Part shown: one piece after another, positions 22,281 to 35,130 of the stretch
Layout: each line of letters begins with the position of its first letter
How positions within the stretch are numbered: the first letter of the stretch is position 1
Assembly: GCF_037975245.1 (NCBI RefSeq)
Contig: NC_092563.1
Span: 27,741,960 to 27,805,959, forward strand
Direction: 5' to 3'
Source of the DNA: Apostichopus japonicus
Lineage: Eukaryota; Echinodermata; Holothuroidea; Aspidochirotida; Stichopodidae
DNA: 64,000 nucleotides
Notes under the pieces: model-generated
Database searches by the model: none
What the model saw: only the letters and a program-made list of their open reading frames with translations
Told to the model about the DNA's origin: nothing
Made by a program: the position numbers and the translations under genes

Positions 22281-25200
22281 TAAAATAGCCAGTCATCCCT
22301 GATCTTTCCATATTATTCCCACAATCATCCCTCATACCATCCAAAGGTTTTTTTTTTCTGTGGTATTAGTAGTATAGCTATTTGCTACATGTTAATTCAC
22401 TGTGTATTCATCTTTCTTGTAAAGTGTCTAATTTTCTTCCTTGTGTCAGTGCCTGGTGTTAAAAACCATTAGGTGTTACCTATATGTATCCTTGCTCAGG
22501 CTCCTTGTATCACACACTCTATTGTTTTCCCTTGTATTCATTGCCAGTCTACCTAAAATGCACTTTACAAAGTTAGTCAATAATCTGGACAAAACTTCAA
22601 CTGTCTTTTCATTGAATTCCTTTTGGTTGCCCTGAAAGTAATTATGTTTGCCAGTTTATGCAAATAAGCCCTATTGATGAGCAAACAATCTTTGCACAAT
22701 AATCACTTGGTCCCATGAATTACCCCTGGTCTTCTTAAAAACCCAGTTTTGCTTGGCTGTAGCTCTATTGATAACTCACCAGCTCACCTCCGAACCACCA
22801 TTGACATGCAAATAGTTAAGTAGATGTATTACCTCATAGAGATGATTTGGTTGAGGGACATTGAATGGGGTGGGTTGACTGTTAACCTGCATTTATAGGT
22901 CTCAATGTCTTAACTATTAAAGCAACAGAATTGAATAGGTGGAAAAAACGAAATCAAAAGAAATTGGAAGCTTATCTGTGTCATCAATAGAGGGCTGTCA
23001 TGGGATCTATAGACAAATGGCCTGTTTAATTTACAGACTGTTATAACACAGGTCTACATCAAGAGCTATATGTCTGCAGTAATGTGTAGTAGTGGCATGA
23101 GTGCACAGCGGATGAATTCAAAGGGAGGGCGGTTGGTGTATATGGTTCCAAGCGGTATATGTTATGTAAAAAGGAATCCTGTAACATATGGAATGTTTAA
23201 GGATGCAAAAAATTAATGTTATAATATGAAATGTGCACAGAGTTAATCTGGAAAGGAAACATTAAAGACAGTTCAATGGAATCTTTATTATTGATTGGTT
23301 ACGACGACAAAAAAAATTGAAAAATAAAAATAAAAAAGGTCTCTAGAGTAGTGACATAACAGAAGTAAATGGGGAAGAAAAAGCAGTACATATTGTCATA
23401 CAAAGTTAAGCGTAAGGCAAAGATATGCTTTGGTAGTTCTTAATTAAACTGAACTGTAAATTTCTTCAGCCTCAATTTGTGACATTCATTGGAAACGGGA
23501 AGGTCCTTGTGCAGTCGTCATTTCAAGTCACTTTTCAAAGGAATATGTAGTGCTCATGTGTTTATAGCGTCTGTAGACATTTTTGGATTAGTCCGACTTT
23601 TGCTCTGTAGTCTTAAAATGTTGTCCAGTCATCCTAACACCCTGTGAACACTGGGATTATCCTGATTTCTGCTCTTAAGTTTCTCAAAATTTCTACAAAA
23701 TTCCTCAATTAGCACATATAGATATCATTATCATTAGAGGAATTAAAAGCAGCTGGATTTTAATTACAAGCATGCACATCCCTCTACACATTGAGATATA
23801 ATCAACTGGTTTGGTGATCCATTTATCCAACATGATTTCAAAACAGCTGGTAACGTCATTTCATATATATATTAACATAATTGTTCACCATCTGCGATAC
23901 TTTGAAGTTATTAAATGAATAACTTTATATGTGTAGTATACATGAATGAATTGAAATTTCTTTGTACATGGTCACAGCTAAGAGCATGGGTCAAATGTCA
24001 TCGTAACATAGAACTACCATGACTTTCTGATATGCATAATTGTAAAGGATTGTACATATGCAGTGCACAAAATCACACTCAAGACTAACCCTATCACTGA
24101 GCCTGCTATTAACTGAAGGTTTGTATCTATGGACTAGATAAAAATGATCTTTTCTTGTACCAGCTTTCTTGGCATTTTGTTACATCATTTAGAAAATTTC
24201 TATAATTTTAGTATCCAGTACGTTCTTCACTGATAAAAAGGCTACGTAACACTGCAGCCCTATTCTTGATAATTGATACACACACATTGTAAAGTATACA
24301 TTTTCTGACATATGGTGGGTTAGGAAATGAGTGGGTTTGAGAAAATAAAGTATTGGTCATTGTATACATCTCCACTTGTTATGTTGCATATCTCACATTT
24401 GATTACCTAAGTAAATTTAAATCTTTCAAGAAGCTTCATCTGGAGTCACCTGACATCGCCCCTCACTCACCCATCTCCACTCCTCTGCATCTTTGCACTC
24501 AGAATTTTGGAGAGCATGGCAGATAGCTTAAAACCCCTCTTTTTGTGTTTTTGCCAAATAAAATCTCAAATTATTGAGTAAACTGTTTGTGTGGAAACTT
24601 AAAAACACTTTTTTGTGGTAAAAATGACAAACATTTTGTGAAATGTTTTGCTAATTTTCAGAATGAACATAAATTTTATCCTAGACCTTCATATACTTTT
24701 CATAGCATATGAACATATGTGTTACTTTTGCATTGTCACAATCAGGCCTGAAATATGTGACTGTTGTTAATAATTATGGGCTAGCTAATTACACGCTTAA
24801 ATATGTTGGACCATTTGTTGTGTGTGTTAATTTGTACTTCATTTGAATCTTAGTTTAGATTTCAATATAGACTTCCTAGTGGACTTGATGGAAAACTGTA
24901 CACTAGTACCTTGAGTTGCGTTCTTGAATGGATAATTACTGTGACCAATTAACATTAATCAGTGTTGTTTTCGAAAGCCCTCCTCTGACCAGGAATGGGC
25001 AATTGATTTTATGTGATTTTATATTTCGGTTTAGTATTGAATTTACATATAAACTACAATATACATAAAAAACAATATGGAACTGTCTTGTGTTTACTGA
25101 TACTGTTAACTAACTAATTCGCATATCTTACACAAAGGAAATACTTTAGTAATATTTATCGGACCATGGTCAACCCATTTGTTTATTACAGTTGGGCTGT

Positions 25201-26511
25201 ACATCTGCACTGCTTTATTACACACAGTCAATTGTCGGATATTGCAATATTAAAGGACATATATATAGTTTCTTGGTGGCTTGCATGGCAATGTTTGCAG
25301 GATTTCTTGCAGGTTGAATAATTCTATACATTATCCAGATCTATTGGATTTCCCTATTTTCAGCCCACCAATATTTTTATGACGATATGTACTGGTAGGT
25401 CGCTCTACGATTTTTCTGCAAGTTTCATTCAAGTGGATAGAAACGTTTGTGTATGATCTGTTGTGTAGAGTATTAGGCTTCAAAATCAAGAAGCATTCCA
25501 GTAGTATAAATAAAAATGTTTTAATTAAAAAAAAAATTATAATAATCATAAAATAATAATTAGGTAGACTTTCAAGTGTACACATTAAGTGTAGCAAATA
25601 TAGTAGGAATGTCAGCAAACATTTTCTTTGGTATCTTGGCATTGCAAGTTATGTTCTTTGAAAACATTCTTGGTAGATGATTAGGGAAATACAAAGTATT
25701 AAGCTTGTTTTTGCTCTTTTTTTGAGAGAGAGATTTGGAAGAGTATTTTGCCAGAAGCTGCAATTGTTACTGTGTCTGTTGCAGTAACAGGGACATTTTC
25801 TGTTTGTCAGAAGTCTTGATGAATCCTGTGATTGAGTACAGTTTTGAATATGTCCGATTCAGTTCACCGTAATGAGCACTTGATTTTAAATTTATTACAA
25901 AGTGGACTTTGAAGTTCAGAACAAACTGTTAAGTTCAGCACAAGGTGATTGGTACAATCCTGATGTTTTTCCTCTTGTTGGTTTTGTAAGATTTTGACTG
26001 TTTCTCATTACGTTGAAAGGCAGAAAGGCTCATAGGGACAAGAAATAGCGTCTGTTTGGGAAGCTATGAATTTTATAGATCCATACCAGCTTATACACAT
26101 TTCATAATTTGAGAAAAGTTGTGACATTGCCGAGGAAAAGCTGCGGTTTAGTTTTATATACTTTTGTGAGAGATGGGAGAGCATGAAAACTAATGGAGAC
26201 GAGAGATTTGATGGAATGAAGGGGAAGGGGGTTGGGGTGAACTGGGGGGGAGGTTAGGAGGATATCCTCATAAGGACCCAAATTGAAGGAACTAGGTAAT
26301 ACAAACAATCTTGTAGTACCAGTACAACACCATTAATGCCAATACAAGTACAATTCACTTTGGCATGAATACAACCAGTTTAATTACAAGGCTCTCAGAA
26401 TAAGTGTGAATACTTTATTATTACATTATGATGATTATGAACATTAAGATTATTATTGTTAATAATATTGATATTTAAAAAAAATATTGATATCAATACT
26501 ATTGATATATT
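22281..26511. other. Non-coding stretch
   Basis: It has an octamer 'tatgcaaat' near 22657 and otherwise unique AT-rich sequence. Frames such as 25331-25642 on the minus strand are T/A-composition products. Confidence 0.55.
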
Positions 26512-26541
26512 ATTATTGTTAATAATATTATTAACAATAAT
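26512..26541. repeat. Perfect 30-bp AT palindrome
   Basis: 'attattgttaataat' is followed immediately by its exact inverse 'attattaacaataat'. It lies in a 150-bp ATT/AAT-rich patch (26410-26560) that has further short palindromes such as 'attgatatcaat'. Confidence 0.9.
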
Positions 26542-26947
26542 GTTATGAATAATCATAACAATTAATTTACATAGCATTAATACATAAGAGAATATCTCGA
26601 CGCACTTTACATAGGATAAGGGGAAAAACACAAAGAGTAGAAATTTAAGATACGTAAAAGTAATCTAGCATATATACTAGATTTCCGTAACGAGCCAAGT
26701 GCGAATAGAATTAATCCACCAGCTGGGCCATTACAAGTACAGATAGCTATAGAAGCTAGAATTTCAGTGTATGAGTTACGGACTCTCTACAAATCGGCAA
26801 ACAACATGCTGATAGATGTCCACATCTATTTACCAGAGATCTTAAAAACTTATTCTGAGATACTATTCTGTTCCTCCTTCCATTCAGTCAGATTTGAATG
26901 TGGAACATGTTGTAAGAATAATGACAACTATAGCTAGCCTCTATGAC

Positions 26948-27237
26948 TTTGTGTGATGATTCTACAAGATGGAGACCTTGTGTGAGTCTACAAGATGGAA
27001 ACTTTGTGTGAGTCTACAAGATGGAGACTTTTTGTGAGTCTACAAGATGGAGACTTTGTGTGAGTCTACAAGATGGAGGCTTTGTGTGAGTCTACAAGAT
27101 GGAGGCTTTGTGTGATTCTAAATGATGGAGACTTTGTGTGAGTCTAAATGATGGAGACTTTGTGTGAGTCTACAAGATGGAGACTTGGTATGAGTCTACA
27201 AGATGGAGACTTGGTATGAGTTTACAAGATGGAGACC
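26948..27237. repeat. 26-bp minisatellite, 11 units
   Basis: Unit core 'agtctacaagatggagact' followed by 'ttgtgtg'. The 'gatgga' anchor recurs every 26 bp from about 26968 to 27228. Variants include 'aaatgatgg' in units 7-8 and 'cttggtatg' in the last units. Confidence 0.95.
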
Positions 27238-30200
27238 CCTATAGTCTTTAAAGTTGTATTAATGAAGCATATAGATGCACAACCAATAAATACTTTGGGT
27301 AGAGGGGTGGGAATGGGGGCAGCATGGGTTAATGTTAGTATCCCAAAGCATTTGTATTTCAGCTATGCCTATGTTCAGCATAAATAATGTATGAGACCAA
27401 ACACTGCACACTCAACAAATTCCTGCCTTATACACGTACTGTACATTTTACATTTTAGCACTGCACCCTATCTGAGGAAGACTTGGAACAGACAATTTTG
27501 TTTGACTTTTTTGCATTTTGTGACCGTATATATATGCATATGTAATGTTTTATTCGTAAATATTATTCATATTTCTAATCATCCATTCATTACAACGTTT
27601 AGTGCCAAGTTGCCTTCAATCTATTCCGAACATCACATGATCTTCAAGTCATACTAGCCTTCGTGCTTAAAGCTCTTTCAAATCCTTCAGTAACATGCAC
27701 ACACATGGAAGCCAGACAGACAATTGCTGTTATAGTTTACTTATTGCAATTATTTGTTACGATGAATTGGTTTTGATATTGTAGACTTCCTGGAAAAACT
27801 ATTATTTTGAGGGACGGAAGCTTGTCACTTAGGGAAGTTATTGACAATTTCAGGAGTTTGGAAGGCATTGTTAAAATTACAATTTTGAAGCAGTCAATTA
27901 CATATCAGCAGTTATTTATATACTAAAGCTATGGCACATCCACGACTGAGATGGTTGTTAGTACTATCTTGATATTTCCACAAAGATGAGGATACTGCAA
28001 ACTCTCTCATGAATCATGATTCTCTTGATCATGAAAAAAGGTTTTTATGTCTTAAAATGTCTACATTTAAATATGTAATGTGAATGTGGTATCCTGGCTA
28101 TATACATATACTGAAGTCACAGGTTCTTAGGTATTATTAGAGATCAGTTCACAAGAACATGCCGCAAGCTTGACCGGACAATAAAGTGACCAAAGTTATG
28201 TTCAAATGGAGAATGTATTTTAAACAGAATCAAAATGCTCATTTAGCACTTGAAACAAATTTTTTATTTTTTTATTTAGTATATTTGCACTTTGAAATGA
28301 ATCAATGTCTTCATTCTAGTAACATATGAAAACAAATTGATCACAGTAGGCTTTCAAAGAAAGTTTTAAGCCATATTTCTCCTAAAAATAAAAAATAAAT
28401 GCTCCAAGAAAAATAGAGGCTTTTAGGCCTCTCTCTTTTTGGTTGTATTTTGAGATCTCTAGTAAAACTGATTTTATTTTATCATTTTTTTATCACCATG
28501 GAGTACCCCCAGTACCACAAATATAATATAAAATGGCTGACTACAAAAAAATACATTTAAATACAGTAGGACATGGCTGGAAAGCACTCAGGAGGTAGAC
28601 ATAAGTATTAATGACTTTAACTAATTAACTAGATTAGACAGGTCCAATCCTGAGGTATCAGTTTCTCTCAACCTAAAATTCAACTTTGGATTATATAAGA
28701 TGTGTTTGGGGGATGGGTTGGAAATGGTCGTTTGTTCTTCTCATAAGGCTGAGTAATATGCTATGATGTATGCACACCCAGTGTTACTCTTAACTTAAGC
28801 TTAATTCTAAACCATTCAGTGGACCGTTAATGAGTTTGATAATTTGTAATTAAATGCTTAGGGTGTATACTGTAAATATACGACATTACCTGCATGGATC
28901 GGCATCATCTTGTCATCAAAATTGAAATTTTAATGTCAAAGTTCATCACACTTTATATTTCTGCCTTAATTCCTTTCTCTCTAACCCGTCTTCACTTGAA
29001 ATCTTACAAAGCTTGTTAGTATTTAAAGAACACTGCGACAATGTGGATTCATTCAGTTCCATGAATAGACCAACAACAAACTAGACGTGGGCTTAACAAA
29101 TGCTATATATATCTTGAATTACTGTATTAAAATTGCTTAAATTGCTTAGAATTAAGATCTCATGACTGAGATCAACTTAAAACATTCCTCACTCGTTACA
29201 GTTACGATGTACTGGTTATTATAAAAAATACTTTATGGAGGATATCAAAACATTGCGATCCAAGTGACTTCTTATTGTGCAGTGCCAAAGTATTCTATGA
29301 AAAAAATATATATATATCCCCCGAATGCTTGAAACATAGAAAGCCTTCTCCGCCCCTCCCCCATAATCTAGAGTTTTTACAGGTCCTTGGTTTTACGGCA
29401 CGTACGTTCCAATAAACAATGCTACAATACTTTGTATGCTGCTCTGAAGTAGAAAAGAAAAAAGCCATACCGTGTGGGTAACCTGTCGCCTCTGTTGGAC
29501 GTTCCTTACATCTGTTGGCCTTGCGATGATGATGATGACGATGTTGACGTATTCCCTTATTTTTAATCCCATTTATTGATCAATTCCTTTCCTCAAAGAT
29601 CTGTTTCTCTTTTGATGAAAGTTCCACTTAGTCCCAGCCCTTTTATAACCGTAACAAAAAGTGCGGGAACTGCCGACAAAACGATGACGGCGAAAAAATG
29701 AAAAAAAAAAAAAAATGATATAAGCCAGTGCTAATAATTTTTTAATTATGGATAGGATAAATCAGTAGTTGTATTCTGTTTCACTTTTAATTACAATAAT
29801 ATGTAAATAAGTTGCCCAGAGAGCTAACATTAGGAGCTTAAGGTTACCCAATACTTTCTCATTGGCATCTCGTGCCGTTCTCAATGGTGCCAATGTTTCC
29901 CACGATGGGAACGTATGCTCGAGGTTGGGAATTAATAATGAGTTTGGAAAATTGAAAAATTTTGATGAATAACAGATTAAGAGAAATGCAACAGAAAGCA
30001 GAATTGCCTAAATGCTTAGTTATATTCTTCTTACTGGAGGCGTAGTATCTCAGAAGGAAAGAGAATAATCATTACTGCTTAGTACGATGCAACAGTGTGC
30101 TGGATCGTACTAGCGATCTAGCTAGTTCTAAATGTCAAGAAAATTTCAGGCATATCTGTCAAAAACTATCGTTTTCAGTTTGCAGGCTCTCTGATTACTT

Positions 30201-30296
30201 GCTGTTAGTGATATATATGGCCCTCATGATCTCCCCATGCATGTTACAGTCTGTTCCAGTGTACAAAAAGTAAATAATTAATGGGTGACCCACCAA
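27238..30296. other. Non-coding stretch
   Basis: Unique AT-rich sequence with a short (GAT)n at 29526-29540 and a poly(A) run near 29700. No gene, RNA or mobile element is recognised. Confidence 0.55.
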
Positions 30297-30940
30297 CAAG
30301 GGCGGCGGAACCGGGGGGGCACAGGGGGCACGTGCCCCCCCACTTTTCCTCAGGGTTAAAAATGTGCCCTTTTTCTACATAAAATTGAGGTGTCTCAAGT
30401 TAGAAAGAGGCCAGGGAACTAGAATGAACACTCGGGAAGGGCCGTTTCCGGCCATCTGAGGGGTTTGTAAAATCAAAATTTTTCTTGTATGCTCCGCGCC
30501 AACCGATGGTGGCGCTCCGCTCAGATAGTCGTGCATACAACTTTGCAAATCCTGGCTACGCCCCTGACTTTTAATGAATTTCTGTGGGTCAAACTCAAAG
30601 CTATTTCGAATGGAAACAATTTGTTAAGATATTAACAAGAAATAAACTCTAATTCGGAAGATTCCTACATTAGCAACTAGCATGATTTCACCTCATTTGT
30701 CTCAATAGAAAACTTGTTCCTTGTTTCCCAATTTGCACATTGGATATTGCAGTGCTAGTATGCATATTTTCCTTGAGGGGGGGGGGGCGTTGATGGAGTG
30801 ATGTGTATACGCAAATAAGATAATACAATAAGAGTTATAAAGGGTACTAAATATCAGGCTACATCAGTCCAATCGAATTTCTGCAAAGTGCCCTTTGATA
30901 TCGGTGCCCCCCCAGATTAAAAGTGCTTCCGCCGCCCTTG
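30297..30940. mobile_element. Non-autonomous hAT-type transposon
   Basis: The element starts 'caagggcggcggaacc' and ends in the inverse 'ttccgccgcccttg'. It is flanked on both sides by the 8-bp direct repeat 'cccaccaa' (30289-30296 and 30941-30948). An 8-bp target duplication and CA-starting inverted ends are hallmarks of the hAT superfamily. Next to the left end is a 'gggggcacgtgccccccc' palindrome, and the right subterminal region carries 'ggtgccccccc'. At 644 bp with no long frame it needs a transposase from elsewhere. The exact target repeat suggests a fairly recent insertion. Confidence 0.85.
30551..30566 (-). mobile_element. Second hAT-like end nested in the element
   Basis: 'cctggctacgcccctg' reads CAGGGGCGTAGCCAGG on the minus strand, a terminus common in other hAT families. 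It lies inside the 30297-30940 element, and GC-rich subterminal sequence runs up to it from about 30430. No opposite end was found, so it may be a nested truncated insertion or part of a composite element. Confidence 0.45.
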
Positions 30941-30987
30941 CCCACCAACCTCTCATATAACAGTGGACTACTATTACGGTACTTTTG

Positions 30988-31033
30988 TGGGTGGGTGAGG
31001 GGGAGGGGAAGGGGGGCGGGGGAAGAGGAGGGA
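30988..31033 (+). other. G-rich tract with quadruplex potential
   Basis: 'gtgggtgggtgaggggg' continues through aggggaagggggg and cgggggaagaggaggg. Six or more G-runs are separated by short loops on the plus strand, 48 bp after the hAT element. Confidence 0.6.
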
Positions 31034-31939
31034 AATGCAGACTTGGAAAGCAGGTAGACTAAAGAAACATGATAAGTTTCACATAGATTGTTTATGATTG
31101 TTGTCGTAATATTTATTTGTCAACATTTTGGAAATTGTTGTCAGCACATAACTTTTTTAATTTTTTTTTATTAAGTTGGAAAAAGGGATATTTTTTCACT
31201 TTTCAAGTATAGCCTTGGAATACTAAATACATGCATGATACAGCCATCCATTTTAATGGCATTGTTGTCTAATAATGTTGCCATCAGATTCTATATCTCG
31301 TGACAAGACCTTAGTCTTCAAAACTCCAAGAACCTTTTTACAAAATTTCTGCCCTTCATCGCTGCTAACTTATAGATCTCTCGATGACAACCGAGTATAC
31401 TTGCTCAACAAGAGATGAACTGCGTGGCAATCTTTTTCCAAGTTTTAAGGGAATCTTAATTTCTTGAGGGAACTCTGGGAAATAAAAATAAAAACTTGGT
31501 ATTTGTATCCAAGTAAGTTCTATACCTGCGGTGAGTGTAACCTTACCATAATGAAACAGCACATTAATCCCAAGTGAAAAGGAATAACTTTCTGCTGATT
31601 ATCTTCTCCTAATTTTGTCTTCTGTTTTTCTTTTTATCAGTCTTGGACAGCTACAAGTTACATTCGATAAGCATTACATTTGGCCCAAAGAAACAAATTT
31701 ACATCATTTTTGTAATAAAATGTTACTTCATTGAATCCCCTTTAGAGATATTGAGTAATGTTGTTCATCTTTGTCTTCTGTAACATTTCCTTTCCTTGAA
31801 GTTGATGTTTTTAATGTACTGCTGTGTCTGGGTTGCCCTCATTGGGTGTATAGATAGGAAGGATAAGGGGGGGGGGGGGCAGCAGTTATACCAGAACACA
31901 AGGAGGTATTCTTCCCTTTGCCTTACAAAATACAGATGT
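31034..31939. other. Non-coding stretch
   Basis: Unique sequence with a run of 13 G near 31868. No gene seen. Confidence 0.55.
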
Positions 31940-32290
31940 ACTTGAACTTAAGACTCTTCAGTGATTTTGATATCTCTTCTGACTACTCCAAGGCTCAACC
32001 AAACCAAACTAAGCCTCTTTTAGATTATTTAATTCATCTTTATTCTTATAACTTTTTAACTACAAGACTCAACCAAACCAAATTAAGTCTATTTAAAGGA
32101 TGAAATCACTGCTACTCCTAATTAATTATTAACTCTCAATCAATTCTTAATTCTCAACCAAGCCTTACTTAGTCTGTTATGAATTCACCGTCACTCTTGT
32201 TAATTCTTAACTCCTAGACCCAACCATGCCAAACTTTATATTATGAAGTCACTGTTACTCTTTCAATTCTTAACTCGTTGTCATTTCCTG
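31940..32290. repeat. Degenerate tandem repeat, ~65-95-bp units
   Basis: A motif like 'ctcaaccaaaccaaa(c/t)taag' recurs near 31993, 32067, 32153 and 32217. Between copies come 'gaa(t/a)tca(c)...actc' and 'aattcttaact' segments. The spacing is irregular and the copies are diverged. Confidence 0.6.
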
Positions 32291-32468
32291 GGACTTCCAA
32301 GTAAGGTGATGGGGTACTGTAGCAACTCGTAGTCTCTGAAAGTCGCACATCACATTCTCTGAATTGAGAGTTGCCCCTCTATCTATGTGATGGTCCTCTT
32401 AGAAACCTCAGAATTAAACATCAACCACAAATGAATGTTGGTCTGTCGGTATTCATCCATACAGAAAT

Positions 32469-32880
32469 TTCGGGAAAATTCTAAACTCTGCTGCACGCAT
32501 TGTGAAAAGGAAGAGAAGAGGTTGCCTTACAACTCCAATCTTAAAGGAACTTCACTGGCTTCCTATTAGCGACCGAATTAAATTTAAAATTCTCCTTACT
32601 CTCTCCCTATGCTTCTGCCCGTTGTCTTCCTGCCTCTGCCAAGGCCTACCTTTCTCTTTCCAATCCACATTTAAAAACAGTTGAGGTTTTGCCTACTCTG
32701 CTCTGCTCCTCTGTGGAACCAGCTACCAGATCATTTTAGGTTCAGGACTAAACTTTGTACGTTTTATAAATTACCGAAAACATAATTTCTTTACTTGTCT
32801 TTTGATAGCCATTGTTTTGTTTTGTTAAGCGCCTAGAGCAGCTTCTTCTGGTTTCTGAGTTGGCACTATATAAATCAACT
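32469..32880 (+). mobile_element. 5'-truncated non-LTR retrotransposon (LINE) tail
   Basis: The frame from 32469 reads FGKILNSAARIVKRKRR and then LKELHWLPISDRIKFKILL. This 'NSAARIV...LKELHWLP..RI.FKILL' signature is typical of the region downstream of the reverse-transcriptase domain in CR1/L2/Rex-like LINE ORF2 proteins. The frame breaks after about 32600 and resumes in another frame as SAPLWNQLPDHFR, matching the usual 'PxLWNxLPxxLR' near the ORF2 C-terminus, with a stop just before 32785. The 3' part has 'aagcgcctagagcagc' and 'ggcactatataaat', the usual untranslated tail. It lacks the endonuclease and the catalytic RT core, so it is a dead copy. Clade assignment is uncertain. Confidence 0.85.
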
Positions 32881-33223
32881 TTATTATTATGATGATTATT
32901 ATTATTTTTATTATTATAAGTATTATTATTATATTATTATTATTAGTATTACTATTATTAGTATTATTATGATTATGATTATTATGATTATTATTATTAT
33001 GATGATGATTATTATTAGTATTATTATTGGTATGATGATTATTATTATGATTATTATTAGTATTATTATTAGTATTGTTATGAGTATTATTATGACTATG
33101 ATTATGATTATTATTAGAATTATTATTACTATTATTATTACTATTAGTAGTATTATTAGTATTATTATGAGTATTATTATTAGTAGTAGTAGTAGTATTA
33201 TTACTAGTATTATTATTATTATT
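32881..33223. repeat. Expanded (ATT)n tract seeded by the LINE tail
   Basis: About 340 bp of ATT/TTA triplets with GAT, AGT and ACT interruptions begin directly at the LINE 3' end. Overlapping Ile/Met-rich frames on both strands come from this run and are not genes. Confidence 0.95.
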
Positions 33224-34856
33224 GTCTTGCCTTTAACTGTACTATGTATTGGATAGTATACTGTTTCCTCACATTTATGATTGGTTTGCTTCACTCCTAT
33301 CTCTCCCATCTCGATCTGCTCAAATCATCCTCTCCACCCCTCTCTTCCCAACCTGCAAAGATAGACGTCTTTGATCACAGACATCGTCCCAATAAAGGCG
33401 GTTTGTTGGGTTAGTGGCAATTCATTACGAATTATTAATAAATGAATAAATTATGTTATTTGACCTTAACTGTAGGTTTACTACTTTGTATGTGATATAA
33501 TCATTCCAGATAAGTTCCTTTCAGAGAAAAGACGTGTGTGTTTCTGGAATTAAAAGAGATCTGCTTTTGATCTTACATAACAGCTTGTTTAGTTTCCCCA
33601 ACTAGGATAATAGATCAACAATTTCTTGGACTTTTGGGGGGAGAGGGTGAAGAAGAGGGGCCCATTGAATGAATAGATTCAGGACTATGGTTTTAATTCA
33701 ACAAGTTAACAGGGACAACTATCAGGTAGTTTATTTCACATTTACACGGAATGGATAACTGGGATGGCGAAAGTTTGTAACATTTTCAACCTCGTTTGAA
33801 AATTAAACACTGTGTACGGGTTAACCTGCCGATTAATTAATTAAAAAGTATTATGATTAAACTTAGTGTGGTGCCTGTAAGTGTACTGGTATTTATGGGA
33901 AATGGTTGGTCTTAATTAATTTGCATTATTAACAAATGTTGAAGCAAACACAGGTATCTATACCGATTGTATTGTGTTTACAGAAGGTGGAAAAGTGATT
34001 TGAAAATGAAACTTCCAGGGTGTTTATTAAATAGTAAGAATAATTAAAATGTATTAATTTTAAGCCCAGTGTGGTGCTGTTAATTGTATGTACTTAATGT
34101 TATTATTATTACAGGGCGCTTTGTCTTGCGTAAGTTTTATTCTCAACAGATATATTGAAACAAATTACAGGAATACTCCAGTAAGTGTGGTGTGTTTTCA
34201 GAAGCAGAAAGGACTATAAACTAATATTATTTGGAATAACTAGTAATTAAAATAATAATGAGTACTTAACAATCAAAGTTACTTTTCTCTGGAATATTTC
34301 CATTAAAGTGTGCATACAGGTTTTGCATACAGGATGGAGAATAAATTGTCCATGTAGACCATTTTCTGTAGTGAATATTTTGCTTCCATAATTACATGAC
34401 TAAATATACAGTATATTAATGTGTGTGTGTGTGTTTGCATTTATTAAATACTGTAGTATGCTGCAATCAGATTAAATTTTCAAGCCATTATTATTCAATA
34501 TGTCTGGAAAAATCAAGGTTTTGATTTATTGTTAGAATAACTGGTGCCTCTCTTTACAAAGTTGGTTTTCCCTACCTCCCCGATGGTCTTGAGTTTTAAT
34601 TCTATTAGAGAGAGCAAGAAACTATAATTGATGTGGTCATTAAGCATAAGATCAATGGACCTAAAAAAAAATATCGTCTGAAGTTGGTAAAATAAAATTA
34701 CTGAACAGGATTTTTTACATTTTCACCCGAAGCTGTGCAATATCATTTTATCACATTTAATGTGACAATCTCTAGTTTCATCATTTAAATTTGAGGTTTG
34801 TTTCTCCAATTTTGTGATTTCTTTCCTACAGTATTTTTTTTTTAACAAATCCATTA
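33224..34856. other. Non-coding stretch with faint repetition
   Basis: 'agtgtggtg' phrases recur near 33866, 34069 and 34185, and 'tgttt(t/a)cagaag' phrases near 33975 and 34194, hinting at an old repeat of roughly 110-220 bp. Otherwise unique, AT-rich sequence. Confidence 0.45.
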
Positions 34857-35125
34857 CGATTATTCTAACAGTATAACTTTACAATTACTACTGTGTTATT
34901 TTACTCTATATTAATACTATTTTATTCTAGTAGAGTATGTGAATTCAGTACTTTTATTCGAACAGTATAACTTCACAGATACTGCTGTTTATTTCTCTAT
35001 AGTCATGCTACTTTATTTTATTACAGTACGTGAATCCAGCACAGTACCTTCATTCTAACGGTATAACTTCACAGATACTACTGTTTATTTAATTATGCTA
35101 CTATATTTTATTTCATTAGTAGTAT
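34857..35125. repeat. 95-bp degenerate tandem repeat, about 3 units
   Basis: 'attctaacagtataacttca' type segments start near 34862, 34956 and 35052, each followed by 'cagatactactgttta' and 'atgctact(t)tatttta'. The array ends just before the 34-bp array, and both share 'cagtata' and 'actac' words. Confidence 0.75.
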
Positions 35126-35130
35126 TATTA

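Noticed and set aside
32929-33309. 126-codon Ile-rich frame and its plus-strand mirror
   Set aside because: Translation of the (ATT)n tract on both strands.
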